The position numbers and the translations under genes were made by a program. From contig CAZIET010000001.1 of NCBI GenBank assembly GCA_964538405.1, positions 1 through 58,144 on the forward strand: a DNA stretch of 58,144 nt. Direction: 5' to 3'. Origin of the DNA: JAGVWT01 sp964538405. GTDB lineage: Archaea; Nanobdellota; Nanobdellia; Pacearchaeales; GW2011-AR1. This document shows, piece by piece, positions 1 to 8,314 of this stretch. Position 1 is the first letter of the stretch. Every line of letters starts with the position of its first letter. The notes under the pieces were generated by a model that did no database searches, had not been told where the DNA came from, and saw only the letters and a list, made by a program, of their open reading frames with translations.

Positions 1-15
1 GAATAGAATACTAAA

Positions 16-300
16 ATGCTTATTTGGATTTTCATGATTTTGGATCTTCTTGTTCTTGCAGTGATAACTATTGCTCAATTTACCAGTTTGGAACCTTTTT
101 ATCTGATGTTTCTTTCGATTTCATATCTTACAATAAAGGGATTGATGTTCCTTGGGGAGATAATGAGTTCCATAGATTTGCTTGTTGCATTTTATATCTT
201 TCTTATGTTTCTTAACATGGAAATAACTGGGGTTTACTTCACAATAATGGCTTGGTTTTTATATAAATTAGTTTTTGTGCTGTTTGCAGATGCATATTAA
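16..300 (+). CDS. Small four-helix membrane protein, unknown
   Basis: I do not recognise this 94-residue protein. It is almost wholly hydrophobic, with about four membrane segments (residues 1-22, 28-48, 52-72 and 73-92) and hardly any soluble part, so it should sit in the cytoplasmic membrane. It ends 41 nt before the dCTP deaminase-like gene on the same strand and may share a transcript with it. A second forward frame inside it is shorter and less protein-like. Its role cannot be guessed from the sequence. Confidence 0.6.
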   Translation: MLIWIFMILDLLVLAVITIAQFTSLEPFYLMFLSISYLTIKGLMFLGEIMSSIDLLVAFYIFLMFLNMEITGVYFTIMAWFLYKLVFVLFADAY

Positions 301-341
301 AGTATGGCAAAAAATATAAACAAAAAATAATTCAACTAAAA

Positions 342-875
342 ATGATTGGAACAAAAGAACTTTTGAGATTGGTTAAGGAAAATAATCTTGTTGAAAATTT
401 AAGCGAAAGAGAGTTGACAAATCCTGAAGGAGCAGGCTTTGATCTTAGAGTTGGAGAGGTTTTTAGGATAAAGGAAGGAGAATCTTTTTTGGGAATTACT
501 GAGAGATTTACTCAGGATGTTGAATCTGTTGCGGTTTATGGAAAAGACAAAGAATTCACATTGAAGCCTGGAGAATTTGTTCTTGTGAAGACAATGGAAA
601 AAGTGAATCTTCCGTCAAATGTTGCCGCAATTTTTAGGCCAAGGTCAACTTTGCAAAGGTCTGGAGTTGCCATGTTCACCGCTACGGCTTCGCCAGGATA
701 TAAAGGAGAATTGACTTTTGGAATGTGTAATTTGGGAAAAAGCAATTTCAGGTTTGAGCTTGGAGCTAGAGTGGTTCACATAATGTTTTTCGACACTTCT
801 GAGAATTTTTCTGATTATAGGGGGCAATGGCAGGGTGGAAGGGTCTCAACGCAAGGAAAGGAAACTCAAGTCTAA
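342..875 (+). CDS. dCTP deaminase/dUTPase-family protein, possibly non-catalytic
   Basis: This 177-residue protein belongs to the trimeric dCTP deaminase/dUTPase fold. The motif FRPRSTLQRSGV matches the family's GRSSLARLGL-type phosphate-binding motif, followed by SPGYKGELTF and a C-terminal YRGQWQGG segment like the nucleotide-closing tail. Active members turn dCTP into dUTP, or dUTP into dUMP, to feed thymidylate synthesis. By eye, two residues normally essential look replaced: the Asp before PG is Ser, and the Glu in the TLEL-type motif is Gly (LTFGMCN). The stretch is also about two residues short. It may therefore be a binding or regulatory paralogue. The neighbouring second dcd-like gene and thyA support a dNTP role. 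Confidence 0.72.
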   Translation: MIGTKELLRLVKENNLVENLSERELTNPEGAGFDLRVGEVFRIKEGESFLGITERFTQDVESVAVYGKDKEFTLKPGEFVLVKTMEKVNLPSNVAAIFRPRSTLQRSGVAMFTATASPGYKGELTFGMCNLGKSNFRFELGARVVHIMFFDTSENFSDYRGQWQGGRVSTQGKETQV

Positions 876-896
876 TAATACTTTTTTAGTACAATT

Positions 897-907
897 ATAT
901 TTAAAAA
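897..907 (+). promoter_or_regulatory. TATA box of the second dCTP deaminase-like gene
   Basis: TATATTTAAAA lies about 27 nt upstream of the ATG at 929. In archaea transcription starts about 25 nt downstream of the TATA box, so the mRNA would begin at or next to the start codon. Confidence 0.55.
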
Positions 908-928
908 CATTCTATAGAATTTCTATTT

Positions 929-2098
929 ATGAGTGGAAGAGGTGGTAGGATATTGCCTGACTGGAAAATTAAGGAGTTGATAAAAGGTGGTGCTATAACT
1001 GGTGCAGATGAATCACTTGTCAATGCGAGCAGCCTTGATTTGAGGGTAGGTGTGCAAAAATGGAAACTTCTTGGAAGTTTTTTGCCCGTAGAAGGACAAA
1101 GTTTGGATGAATTGCTTGGATTGTCGCCTGGCGACCTATGGGGCCCACAATCAGTAGTGGATGATGCAAATGTTAGAGAAGATAATTTTTACATGGAGCC
1201 CGATCAGCCTTACTTGATGAAATTAGTTGAAGGTCTTAACTTGCCTCCAACAGTAAGTGCAAGAATTTTCAACAAATCTGGCAGAGGTAGGGTGGGAATA
1301 TCTCAAAAATCTTTGGTTGAAGGATCAACACGCTTTGATGCAGTTCCGAAAGGGTATAGTGGACCAATTTTTTCAGAGTTGTGTGCAACAATGTGTCCTG
1401 TAGTTATTACTCCTAATAAAACACAAATACCTCAAATTAGGTTTTATGAAGGCAATCCTCAACCTGTTCCGGGAGTTGATCTTGGAATGATATTGGAGAA
1501 CAATCCAATACTTACAGACAATAAAGGAAATCCTTCCTATAATGGTGAAGACAGGGAAGAAATTTTCAATTCTGGAAAACTGACGTTCCATGCAGACCTT
1601 TCAGGAGATGTGATGGTATACAAAGCAAAAAAAGATAGAAGGACCATTGTTTTGTCGGAGAAAGGACGTTATGAGCCCGAGCATTTTTTTGAACCTATAA
1701 GAGCTGTTCAGGGAGAAAGAAGAGTTATTATTCACCCGGGAGAATTTATTTTAGTGCCATCACTAGAGAATATAAGACTTCCTAAAATGTTTGCTGCTGA
1801 AATTTCAGATTATTCTCCTGACTTGGGAGATGTCAAAACAAGTTATGCAAACCTTATCAATGCTGGTCATGGCTACGATCCAAAAGATCCCAATGTTCCT
1901 GCGCATATAGTCTTTGAAGCAAGGGCAAGAGACTTGCCCGTTGTCTTACAACATGGGCAGAGAATAGCAAGATTTGAAATTTATATGATGTTTGATGAGC
2001 CCGAGCAGCAATATTTTGCTGTTAGAAGCACTGGCTTTGATGATTTACCATCTCTTTTACCAAATCAATTTAAAAAAGAAAAACCAGCTAAAGCTTAA
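929..2098 (+). CDS. dcd: Two-domain dCTP deaminase (DCD_N type)
   Basis: This 389-residue protein resembles the long 2'-deoxycytidine 5'-triphosphate deaminases in which two dUTPase-like domains are fused; the family is usually about 360-370 residues. The N-terminal half carries FNKSGRGRVG and RFDAVPKGYSGPIFSEL, keeping the acidic residues that its shorter neighbour lacks. The C-terminal half carries AHIVFEARARDLPVVL and GQRIARFEI. The expected reaction is dCTP to dUTP plus ammonia, upstream of dUTPase and ThyA. It has its own TATA box. Its stop overlaps by 4 nt the 3' end of thyA on the opposite strand, so the two dTMP-pathway genes are convergent. Family membership is firm; catalysis is inferred. 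Confidence 0.8.
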   Translation: MSGRGGRILPDWKIKELIKGGAITGADESLVNASSLDLRVGVQKWKLLGSFLPVEGQSLDELLGLSPGDLWGPQSVVDDANVREDNFYMEPDQPYLMKLVEGLNLPPTVSARIFNKSGRGRVGISQKSLVEGSTRFDAVPKGYSGPIFSELCATMCPVVITPNKTQIPQIRFYEGNPQPVPGVDLGMILENNPILTDNKGNPSYNGEDREEIFNSGKLTFHADLSGDVMVYKAKKDRRTIVLSEKGRYEPEHFFEPIRAVQGERRVIIHPGEFILVPSLENIRLPKMFAAEISDYSPDLGDVKTSYANLINAGHGYDPKDPNVPAHIVFEARARDLPVVLQHGQRIARFEIYMMFDEPEQQYFAVRSTGFDDLPSLLPNQFKKEKPAKA

Positions 2099-3708
2099 AT
2101 TGGTTTACCATTTATCTCAATTACTCTATCCTGTCGGTATTCAGCATTAATTCCTTTTTCTCTTAGTCTTCTAACTGTGTCTAAATTTGCAAGTTCTCTA
2201 CCTAAATACATAATATGTGCAGGATCTGAGGCTCTTTTAGTATCAGAGAACCATCTTTCAGCTTCTATTCTTTTGTCAAATTCCTGGGTATGAATAACTT
2301 CCCCTTTGTTGGGGTCGTAATGATCTACTCTTATCCTGTTTTCTGGTGTAATACTAAGTCCGAAATTCCCTCTTGGATCAACATTCATTCTTCCAGCTAA
2401 TCTGTATGTTCTATTATCATCCAGCGGAAATTCTTTCAAAGTTTGTTGCGCATATGCAATCTGCCCTCCATACATATGTGCAGATCCAGAGAAAGTCATT
2501 AAAGGACCTAATTTTACATTTAACCCTTTATCTACAAGTGGTTTTCTTACTTCATCGAAAACTAATTTTTGTAGTTCTCTCAATCCGAAAACATTTGATG
2601 GCCATGCACTGAACATATCATGAGTTTTAAAATGAGCAGTCAATAATAAATCATGGGAATCATCAGAAGGTTGATGCATAGTAGTAAATTGAACACCAAC
2701 CAAGCAAGGTCCTTCAGGAGCAGTCATATGTCTTCCTACATTCCATGTACTCCCAAAAGCTCTTCCAGTATGTGGGTTTTTTTTGAGTCTGTCTGTGATA
2801 TAAGCTATCTGATTAATTTTCTCTCCATTTAAAGATTCATGGGCAAAAAGCTCTTCACCATATGCATATGCAACTCCTTCTGGTCTTTCAGAAGTAGTGA
2901 ATTGTTTTACATATCTTGCAACTGAATCTTCAAAGTTTGGAATGTATCTAAAAACCTCAGGCTTCTTCATTGTTATATGGTCTTCATCACCCCTGACTAT
3001 TGCTGCCATGCTTGGAATATCAAGCTTGAAGTCTTCTCCAGGAAGAATCTTCTCCCTACCAAATTTTAATATTGTATCAATAATGTCCAGCCATGTCTCT
3101 TCCACACTTTGTCCTTGTGCAGAATACATAAGCTCTCCAGGCATTTGTGTTGTTGTTGGTCTTGCTAAAGGATATCTTATTCCAAATTCTCTCCATGGTT
3201 TTCTTTCATTTGGAAGGGTTCTTAAAAATTCAGCCATTCCAGAATAATCTGTAACTTTTATTTTTTCACGCATGTCTATATATTGGACATTTTCTCTTAC
3301 TCTTTGAATTTCTTCTGCAGGAATTTCTTCATGAAGCCTTATTGAAGGCCCAAAACCAGGAATAGTGTAATCAGGATTGAAACCTTGTTCAAAAAGAGTT
3401 TTTATTTGTTCTCCTGTGTTTGTTGCATCCTTTCCCCATGTAACTAATGTTCTGATGTTTGGATTTGCTAACAATTCTCTTATAATTAAGCTAACTCCTC
3501 TTGGAGAATAACACTGTCCAATCGCCGCGAATTCATTTGGTTGAAGTTTTCCTTCCAATCCTTGTCTCTGTGTCCATAATGTGGTTACTGCCAACGGAGA
3601 GGTTACATCCCCAACTACAACTTCAGCCCTATGATATAATGGCCATACATTTGGCATTGAGTCTAAAGAAATTTTTTCAGCCTCTGGAATATCAGCTTCT
3701 GCTACCAT
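2095..3708 (-). CDS. thyA: Thymidylate synthase with flanking MtrA-like and DUF4346-like domains
   Basis: This 537-residue protein has a ThyA core (about residues 225-450) inside a larger architecture. Core signs are RLKKNPHTGRAFGSTW, the nucleophile Cys335 in EGPCLVGVQF, and TAHFKTHDMFSAWPSNVFGL, the dUMP-binding segment in its archaeal form. The N-terminal 130 residues (VVVGDVTSPLAVTTL, LLANPNIRTLVTWGKD) resemble the fold of methyltransferase subunit MtrA. The last 100 residues (DPRGNFGLSI, HIMYLGRELANL, YRQD) resemble DUF4346, which follows that fold in MtrA. It would make dTMP from dUMP; the extra domains suggest a pterin or corrinoid-type carrier, which is inference. A TATA-like AT stretch lies about 26 nt upstream of the start. 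Confidence 0.85.
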   Translation of the reverse strand: MVAEADIPEAEKISLDSMPNVWPLYHRAEVVVGDVTSPLAVTTLWTQRQGLEGKLQPNEFAAIGQCYSPRGVSLIIRELLANPNIRTLVTWGKDATNTGEQIKTLFEQGFNPDYTIPGFGPSIRLHEEIPAEEIQRVRENVQYIDMREKIKVTDYSGMAEFLRTLPNERKPWREFGIRYPLARPTTTQMPGELMYSAQGQSVEETWLDIIDTILKFGREKILPGEDFKLDIPSMAAIVRGDEDHITMKKPEVFRYIPNFEDSVARYVKQFTTSERPEGVAYAYGEELFAHESLNGEKINQIAYITDRLKKNPHTGRAFGSTWNVGRHMTAPEGPCLVGVQFTTMHQPSDDSHDLLLTAHFKTHDMFSAWPSNVFGLRELQKLVFDEVRKPLVDKGLNVKLGPLMTFSGSAHMYGGQIAYAQQTLKEFPLDDNRTYRLAGRMNVDPRGNFGLSITPENRIRVDHYDPNKGEVIHTQEFDKRIEAERWFSDTKRASDPAHIMYLGRELANLDTVRRLREKGINAEYRQDRVIEINGKPI

Positions 3709-3769
3709 AAGCTTGCAAAACTCATGTTCTTTTTAAAGATAATTATAAAAATATTGTAACTTTTTAAAA

Positions 3770-4228
3770 TCAAGTCTTCCTGTACACACTCTTAACTAAG
3801 GAACCAACATTTGCTATCGCTTTTAATGCCTTTTCATAGTCTAGCTTATGGTTTGTCGTTAATAGGGCAGTGCCTTTAACTACTTCTCTGAAGTGATCCC
3901 TTTCATCTGTCCCAACATCATCTTTTAAGTTTAATTCAAAAATATTTTCTTCTTGTAAACAGTTTACTCTTCCAATCAACCCTATTCTACAAGCGACTAT
4001 TCCAGTCTCTGTTTCAATTCTTTCCCACAATCTTAATGGGACTTTTTGAGAGTCGCCTATAGTATGATTAAAATTGTATCCAATATCTGATTTATTTGTA
4101 TCAAGAACAAAACCATCTTCTTCTAACAATTTAATCAATGAACTTACAGGCCTATCCCTTACATGGACATATTCAGTGTCATAGCCATGAGATGTGGAGA
4201 AAAAATCTATATTTTCTTGAAATTTCAT
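3770..4228 (-). CDS. Hypothetical protein, 152 residues
   Basis: I do not recognise this soluble protein. It has no signal peptide or membrane segment. Composition is mixed alpha/beta with a C-terminal helix (LDYEKALKAIANVGSLVKSV) and two cysteines. It is a single-gene unit between thyA and thioredoxin, starting at an ATG in an AT-rich leader. The length and coding-like composition support a real gene. It fits the set of short orphan genes scattered through this window. Confidence 0.6.
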   Translation of the reverse strand: MKFQENIDFFSTSHGYDTEYVHVRDRPVSSLIKLLEEDGFVLDTNKSDIGYNFNHTIGDSQKVPLRLWERIETETGIVACRIGLIGRVNCLQEENIFELNLKDDVGTDERDHFREVVKGTALLTTNHKLDYEKALKAIANVGSLVKSVYRKT

Positions 4229-4290
4229 TTTAAAGTAGAATTTGTTTACTTTTTAAACAAATATGTTTTTTAATATATAATTCCAATAAA

Positions 4291-4299
4291 ATTTATAAA
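4291..4299 (+). promoter_or_regulatory. TATA box of the thioredoxin gene
   Basis: ATTTATAAA lies 22-30 nt upstream of the ATG at 4321. This places the predicted transcription start at the start codon, so the mRNA is probably leaderless. Confidence 0.6.
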
Positions 4300-4320
4300 C
4301 AACCCTGTGGTTTTTAAAAA

Positions 4321-4647
4321 ATGGCTGGAAATGATATTGTTCCCGAACTGTCAAAAAAAGAATTTGAGAGTTTTGTTAAGCAAGGTCATGTTTTGATTGA
4401 TTTCACTGCGTCATGGTGTATGCCATGCATTATGATGTCTCCTATTATGGATGATTTGGCTAAAAAATTCAAAGGTAAGATAAAATTTGGAAAAATAGAT
4501 ATCGATGAAAACCCAGATTTGGCTGAAAGATACAATGTTGTTTCAATCCCTAACTTCATCTTGTTTAAGAACGGGCAGAAAGCCGACCAATATATAGGTT
4601 CTTCTTCACAGGAAGATTTCGAGAAAAAACTGAAGAAATTTGTTTAA
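4321..4647 (+). CDS. trxA: Thioredoxin
   Basis: This is a complete 108-residue thioredoxin. The redox motif is W32-C33-M34-P35-C36, preceded by the usual VLIDFTA strand and followed by KFGKIDIDENPDLAERYNV and the cis-proline loop SIPNF. The size matches classical cytosolic thioredoxins and there is no signal peptide. It should keep protein thiols reduced and could serve as an electron donor. MP between the cysteines replaces the more common GP, which usually shifts redox potential or partner choice. It is a single gene with its own TATA box, followed by tRNA-Lys. Confidence 0.95.
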   Translation: MAGNDIVPELSKKEFESFVKQGHVLIDFTASWCMPCIMMSPIMDDLAKKFKGKIKFGKIDIDENPDLAERYNVVSIPNFILFKNGQKADQYIGSSSQEDFEKKLKKFV

Positions 4648-4686
4648 TGAAAGGTTTTTTAAAATAATTCTGGTAATTTAATCTAC

Positions 4687-4760
4687 GGCTCCGTAGCTCA
4701 GCCTGGCAGAGCACTGGACTTTTAATCCAGGTGTCGTGGGTTCAAATCCCATCGGGGCCA
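4687..4760 (+). tRNA. tRNA-Lys (TTT)
   Basis: The cloverleaf folds fully: acceptor GGCTCCG/CGGGGCC with one T-G pair, D stem GCTC/GAGC, anticodon stem CTGGA/TCCAG with loop CTTTTAA (anticodon TTT), T stem GTGGG/CCCAT (one G-T pair) with loop TTCAAAT, and discriminator A. CCA is not encoded and there is no intron. A T/A-rich box (TTTTTTAAAAT) lies about 25 nt upstream. Confidence 0.96.
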
Positions 4761-4790
4761 TTTTCCGACATAAACTTACTAAACCACAAA

Positions 4791-4802
4791 CTTTTTAAAT
4801 TA
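4791..4802 (+). promoter_or_regulatory. Probable TATA box of the RNA polymerase operon
   Basis: CTTTTTAAATTA lies between tRNA-Lys and rpoH. The predicted transcription start (about 4820-4825) gives a leader of about 20 nt before the rpoH ATG at 4845. Confidence 0.45.
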
Positions 4803-4844
4803 ATTTTTGGTCTTTCCTTTTGTCCCGGACATTTCTTATTCCAC

Positions 4845-5054
4845 ATGCATTCCCTACAACCAAAGCACTCAAAGTTAAGCGAAAAAGAGACTGAAGATCT
4901 CCTTAGTAGTTTCAACATTTCCAAATCCCAGTTGCCCAAAATTCTGCTTGATGATCCTGCAATTCCAAAAGACTGCCAAATCGGGGATATAATCAAGATA
5001 GAAAGAAAAATTGCCGACGGAAAACCGGCATTTTATTACAGGGTGGTGGTATAA
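4845..5054 (+). CDS. rpoH: RNA polymerase subunit H (Rpo5)
   Basis: This 69-residue protein is the archaeal H subunit, equal to the C-terminal domain of eukaryotic Rpb5, which contacts the jaw and downstream DNA. The match covers the family: LQPKHSKLSEKE, SQLPKILLDDPAI, GDIIKIER and the C-terminal FYYRVVV. The frame stays open upstream into the tRNA, but family length and the HSLQPKH segment point to the ATG at 4845. It is the first gene of the RNAP operon; its stop is 1 nt before the rpoB ATG. Confidence 0.93.
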   Translation: MHSLQPKHSKLSEKETEDLLSSFNISKSQLPKILLDDPAIPKDCQIGDIIKIERKIADGKPAFYYRVVV

Positions 5055-5055
5055 A

Positions 5056-8000
5056 ATGAAAAATACAAACGGGCATATAGTGGTCAAAAAATATCTTCAG
5101 GAACATTCTCTTGTAGAGTCAAATGTGACATCATTCAATGATTTTATTGAAAACAGGATGCAGGAGATAATCAATGAAATTAATGCAAACATGGCTCCGG
5201 AGGATTTTGAGATTCACTTCGGGAAGATAAAGGTGGGAAAACCGCAAATCGTTGAATCCGATGGAAGTACCTCATATGTCATGCCCTACGAGGCAAGAAT
5301 CAGAAACCTTACCTATTCTGCGCCCATAACATTGGAAATCACGATAAAAAAGGACGGGCAAATTGATTCTGGTGTAGTTGAAATAGGCAGAATTCCTGTT
5401 ATGGTTAAGAGCAAGGTTTGCAATACTTATGGTTTGTCAAAGGATGAACTGATTCAGAATTATAATGATCCTTTGGACACCGGAGGTTATTTCATAATCA
5501 ACGGAAATGAAAGAGTCATGATTATGTCGGAAGATCTTGCGGAAAACCAGCCATTCATCGAGAAAAACAGCAAGAAACAGCTTCTTTTAAGGATGTTTTC
5601 TTCTCGTGGAACATACAGAATCCCGACAATTGTTTCTGAAAGCAAGGATGGCATTTTGGAAGTTTCATTCAGCAGATTCAGAAACATTCCTGCAGTCATT
5701 GTTCTAAAAGCTCTTGGAATGGTAAAGGAAGCGGACATCGCAAAATATGTCGGAAAGGAAACAGACAGCTTGATTGTCAACTTGTATGAATTTGCTAATT
5801 TGCCGACTGCGGAAGATGCAATGCTAAAGCTTGCGGAAGATTCATCCGTTCAGGGAACAAAAAAGGAAATTCTTGATAGGATAAAGCAAAGAATTGATTC
5901 TTATTTATTGCCAAACATAGGGCAAAGAAAGGAAGACAGAATAAAAAAAGCAATCACATTGTGCAAGATGATAAAACAGTTCTTGATCGCAAAGGAAAAC
6001 CCCCAATTGCGTACAGATAAGGACCATTATGCAAACAAAAGAATAAGGCTTTCTGGGGATTTGATGGCTAACTTGTTTAGAGTAAACCTAGGAATTCTCG
6101 TGAGAGACATTCAATATTCACTGCAGAAATCGGTAAAAAGAAGAAAATTGTTCTCGATAAAGACAATTGCTAAATCCACTTTGTTCTCGCACAGGGTTGA
6201 ATCTGCTATCGCGACAGGAAGCTGGACGGGAGACCGTTCTGGTGTAACACAAAATATGGACAAGACAAACTATCTTGCAACAATTTCCCAATTGCAGAGG
6301 GTTTCAAGCATGCTCCCATCCGAGCAGGAAAATTTCATGGCAAGGACTTTGCATCCGACTCATTATGGAAAATTATGCCCTATTGAAACTCCCGAAGGAA
6401 CGGAAATCGGTTTGAGAAAAAATCTTTCCATTTTGTGTAAAATTTCAACCAGAATAAATCTTGATGAAAATGCATTCATAAAAAATCTTGAACTGGATGG
6501 TCTGAATACTGATGGAGCGGAAGGAAGCGATGTCTTCCTCGATGGTAAATTCATTGGAACCATTATTAATACAAAAGATTTTGTGACGAAGATCAAGGAA
6601 AAAAGAAGAAATATGCAGATTCCAATGGAAGTAAGTGTTAGGAACAATGTTGATTTTGACAATGTTATAATTTCCACCGAGCCTGGAAGGGCAATGAGGC
6701 CATTGATTATTGTTGATAACGGAGTTCCAAGATTATCGCAGGAGCATTTGCTAAGATTACAGCAGAACCAGATGAAATGGAACGATCTTTTGAAGGAAAA
6801 AATAATTGAATATCTTGACACATCCGAGGAAGAGGATGCATTGGTTGCAATTTATGAAGAGGAACTGACAAACGAACACTCACATATGGAAATCGACATC
6901 ATGAATTTGCTTGGTGTTGTTACAAGTTTGGTTCCATATGGAAATCATGATCAATCTTCTAGACTTAACAGAGGAAGCAAAACACAAAAGCAGTCTCTTG
7001 GAATTTATGCCGCAAACTATTTGACAAGATTGGACACGGATGTAAGTGTTCTTGCGTATCCACAAAAACCGATTGTAAGAAGTTTTGTTTATGATACGCT
7101 TAACATGTATCCTGCTGGACAGAACATGGTTGTCGCAGTCATGACTCAGGCCGGATATAACATGCAGGACGCCCTTGTTTTCAATAAAGGCAGCTTGGAT
7201 AGGGGGGTTGGAAGAAGTTTCTATTTCAGGCCATATGCTGCAGTTGAAGTGAATTATGCCGGAGGATTAAAGGATGAAATTCTTGTTCCGGAAAAAGGAA
7301 CATCGGGATACAGAACAGAGGCAAGCTACAAATATCTGGAAGATGATGGCATCATTGCTCCAGAAGCTGAATTGAGTGAGGGTGAAGTTCTTATTGGAAA
7401 AATATCCCCTCCAAAATTCTTGTCAGAAGCAAGGGAAATTTCAGTTAAGACACAGAAAGAATCTTCGGTTACAATGAGGCAGGAAGAAAAGGGAACCGTC
7501 GATGCCGTTTTCGTTACAAAAGATTCAGAAGGTAACAAAATAGTTCAGATAAGAACAAGGGATTTGAGGGTTCCGGAAATAGGAGACAAATTTGCCACAT
7601 CGCACGGTCAGAAAGGAGTTATTGGAGCAATAATCTCCGAAGAAGACGTTCCGTTCACTTCAAAGGGTGTAAGGCCGGATGTAATGTTCAATCCTCACGG
7701 TCTTCCAAGCCGTATGACTATCGGATATTTGCTGGAAATGCTTGCTGGAAAAGTTGGATGCTTGAGGGGAGAGATAATTGACGGAACTCCATTCTCAGGG
7801 GAAGAAAAAAGTTCTTTGGAAGACAGTTTGGAACAATTGGGATTCAGATATGACGGAAAGGAATCGGTTTACAATCCAATTACAGGAAAAAGAATGGCTG
7901 CAAAGATATTCATCGGAAACTTGTATTACTTAAAGTTAAAGTATATGGTGGCAAACAAGATACACGCAAGAGCTTCAGGAAAGATTGCATTATTGACAAG

Positions 8001-8313
8001 ACAGCCAATTGAAGGACGTGCGAGAGGAGGAGCATTAAGACTTGGAGAAATGGAACAGCAGGCATTGGTTGCTCATGGGGCTTCATTGTTGCTGAAAGAA
8101 AGATACGATTCAGACAAAACTGTTTTATACATTTGTACAAATTGTGGTGGAATTGCAGTCGAGGATTCAATAAGAAGCAAAATCTCATGCCCAATTTGTT
8201 CAAGTGAAGACACCGAGCCGGTTGAAGTATCATATGTATTCAAATTATTGCTTGAAGAACTGCAGGGATTGCACATCAGAACTAAAATGAAGTTGAGGAA
8301 CAAATACGAATAA
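5056..8313 (+). CDS. rpoB: RNA polymerase subunit B, undivided (Rpo2)
   Basis: This is a full-length second-largest subunit of 1085 residues in one gene; some archaea split it into B'' and B'. Landmarks in order are GGYFIINGNERVMI, the HPTHYGKLCPIETPEGTEIG rifampicin-region block, GYNMQDALVFNK, the hybrid-binding GDKFATSHGQKGV, the FNPHGLPSRMTIG block, and a C-terminal zinc ribbon CxxC...CxxC (CTNCGG, CPICSS) before GLHIRTKMKLRNKYE. The start at MKNTNGH follows a GGTGG ribosome-binding-like stretch and the rpoH stop; an upstream ATG at 5011 lies within rpoH and is unlikely. It forms the active centre with RpoA. Confidence 0.97.
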   Translation: MKNTNGHIVVKKYLQEHSLVESNVTSFNDFIENRMQEIINEINANMAPEDFEIHFGKIKVGKPQIVESDGSTSYVMPYEARIRNLTYSAPITLEITIKKDGQIDSGVVEIGRIPVMVKSKVCNTYGLSKDELIQNYNDPLDTGGYFIINGNERVMIMSEDLAENQPFIEKNSKKQLLLRMFSSRGTYRIPTIVSESKDGILEVSFSRFRNIPAVIVLKALGMVKEADIAKYVGKETDSLIVNLYEFANLPTAEDAMLKLAEDSSVQGTKKEILDRIKQRIDSYLLPNIGQRKEDRIKKAITLCKMIKQFLIAKENPQLRTDKDHYANKRIRLSGDLMANLFRVNLGILVRDIQYSLQKSVKRRKLFSIKTIAKSTLFSHRVESAIATGSWTGDRSGVTQNMDKTNYLATISQLQRVSSMLPSEQENFMARTLHPTHYGKLCPIETPEGTEIGLRKNLSILCKISTRINLDENAFIKNLELDGLNTDGAEGSDVFLDGKFIGTIINTKDFVTKIKEKRRNMQIPMEVSVRNNVDFDNVIISTEPGRAMRPLIIVDNGVPRLSQEHLLRLQQNQMKWNDLLKEKIIEYLDTSEEEDALVAIYEEELTNEHSHMEIDIMNLLGVVTSLVPYGNHDQSSRLNRGSKTQKQSLGIYAANYLTRLDTDVSVLAYPQKPIVRSFVYDTLNMYPAGQNMVVAVMTQAGYNMQDALVFNKGSLDRGVGRSFYFRPYAAVEVNYAGGLKDEILVPEKGTSGYRTEASYKYLEDDGIIAPEAELSEGEVLIGKISPPKFLSEAREISVKTQKESSVTMRQEEKGTVDAVFVTKDSEGNKIVQIRTRDLRVPEIGDKFATSHGQKGVIGAIISEEDVPFTSKGVRPDVMFNPHGLPSRMTIGYLLEMLAGKVGCLRGEIIDGTPFSGEEKSSLEDSLEQLGFRYDGKESVYNPITGKRMAAKIFIGNLYYLKLKYMVANKIHARASGKIALLTRQPIEGRARGGALRLGEMEQQALVAHGASLLLKERYDSDKTVLYICTNCGGIAVEDSIRSKISCPICSSEDTEPVEVSYVFKLLLEELQGLHIRTKMKLRNKYE

Positions 8314-8314
8314 A

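Noticed and set aside
6363..6821. Long minus-strand open frame inside rpoB
   Set aside because: The plus strand encodes conserved RpoB blocks here; the reverse frame is Ser/Phe/Leu-rich, as expected of antisense.
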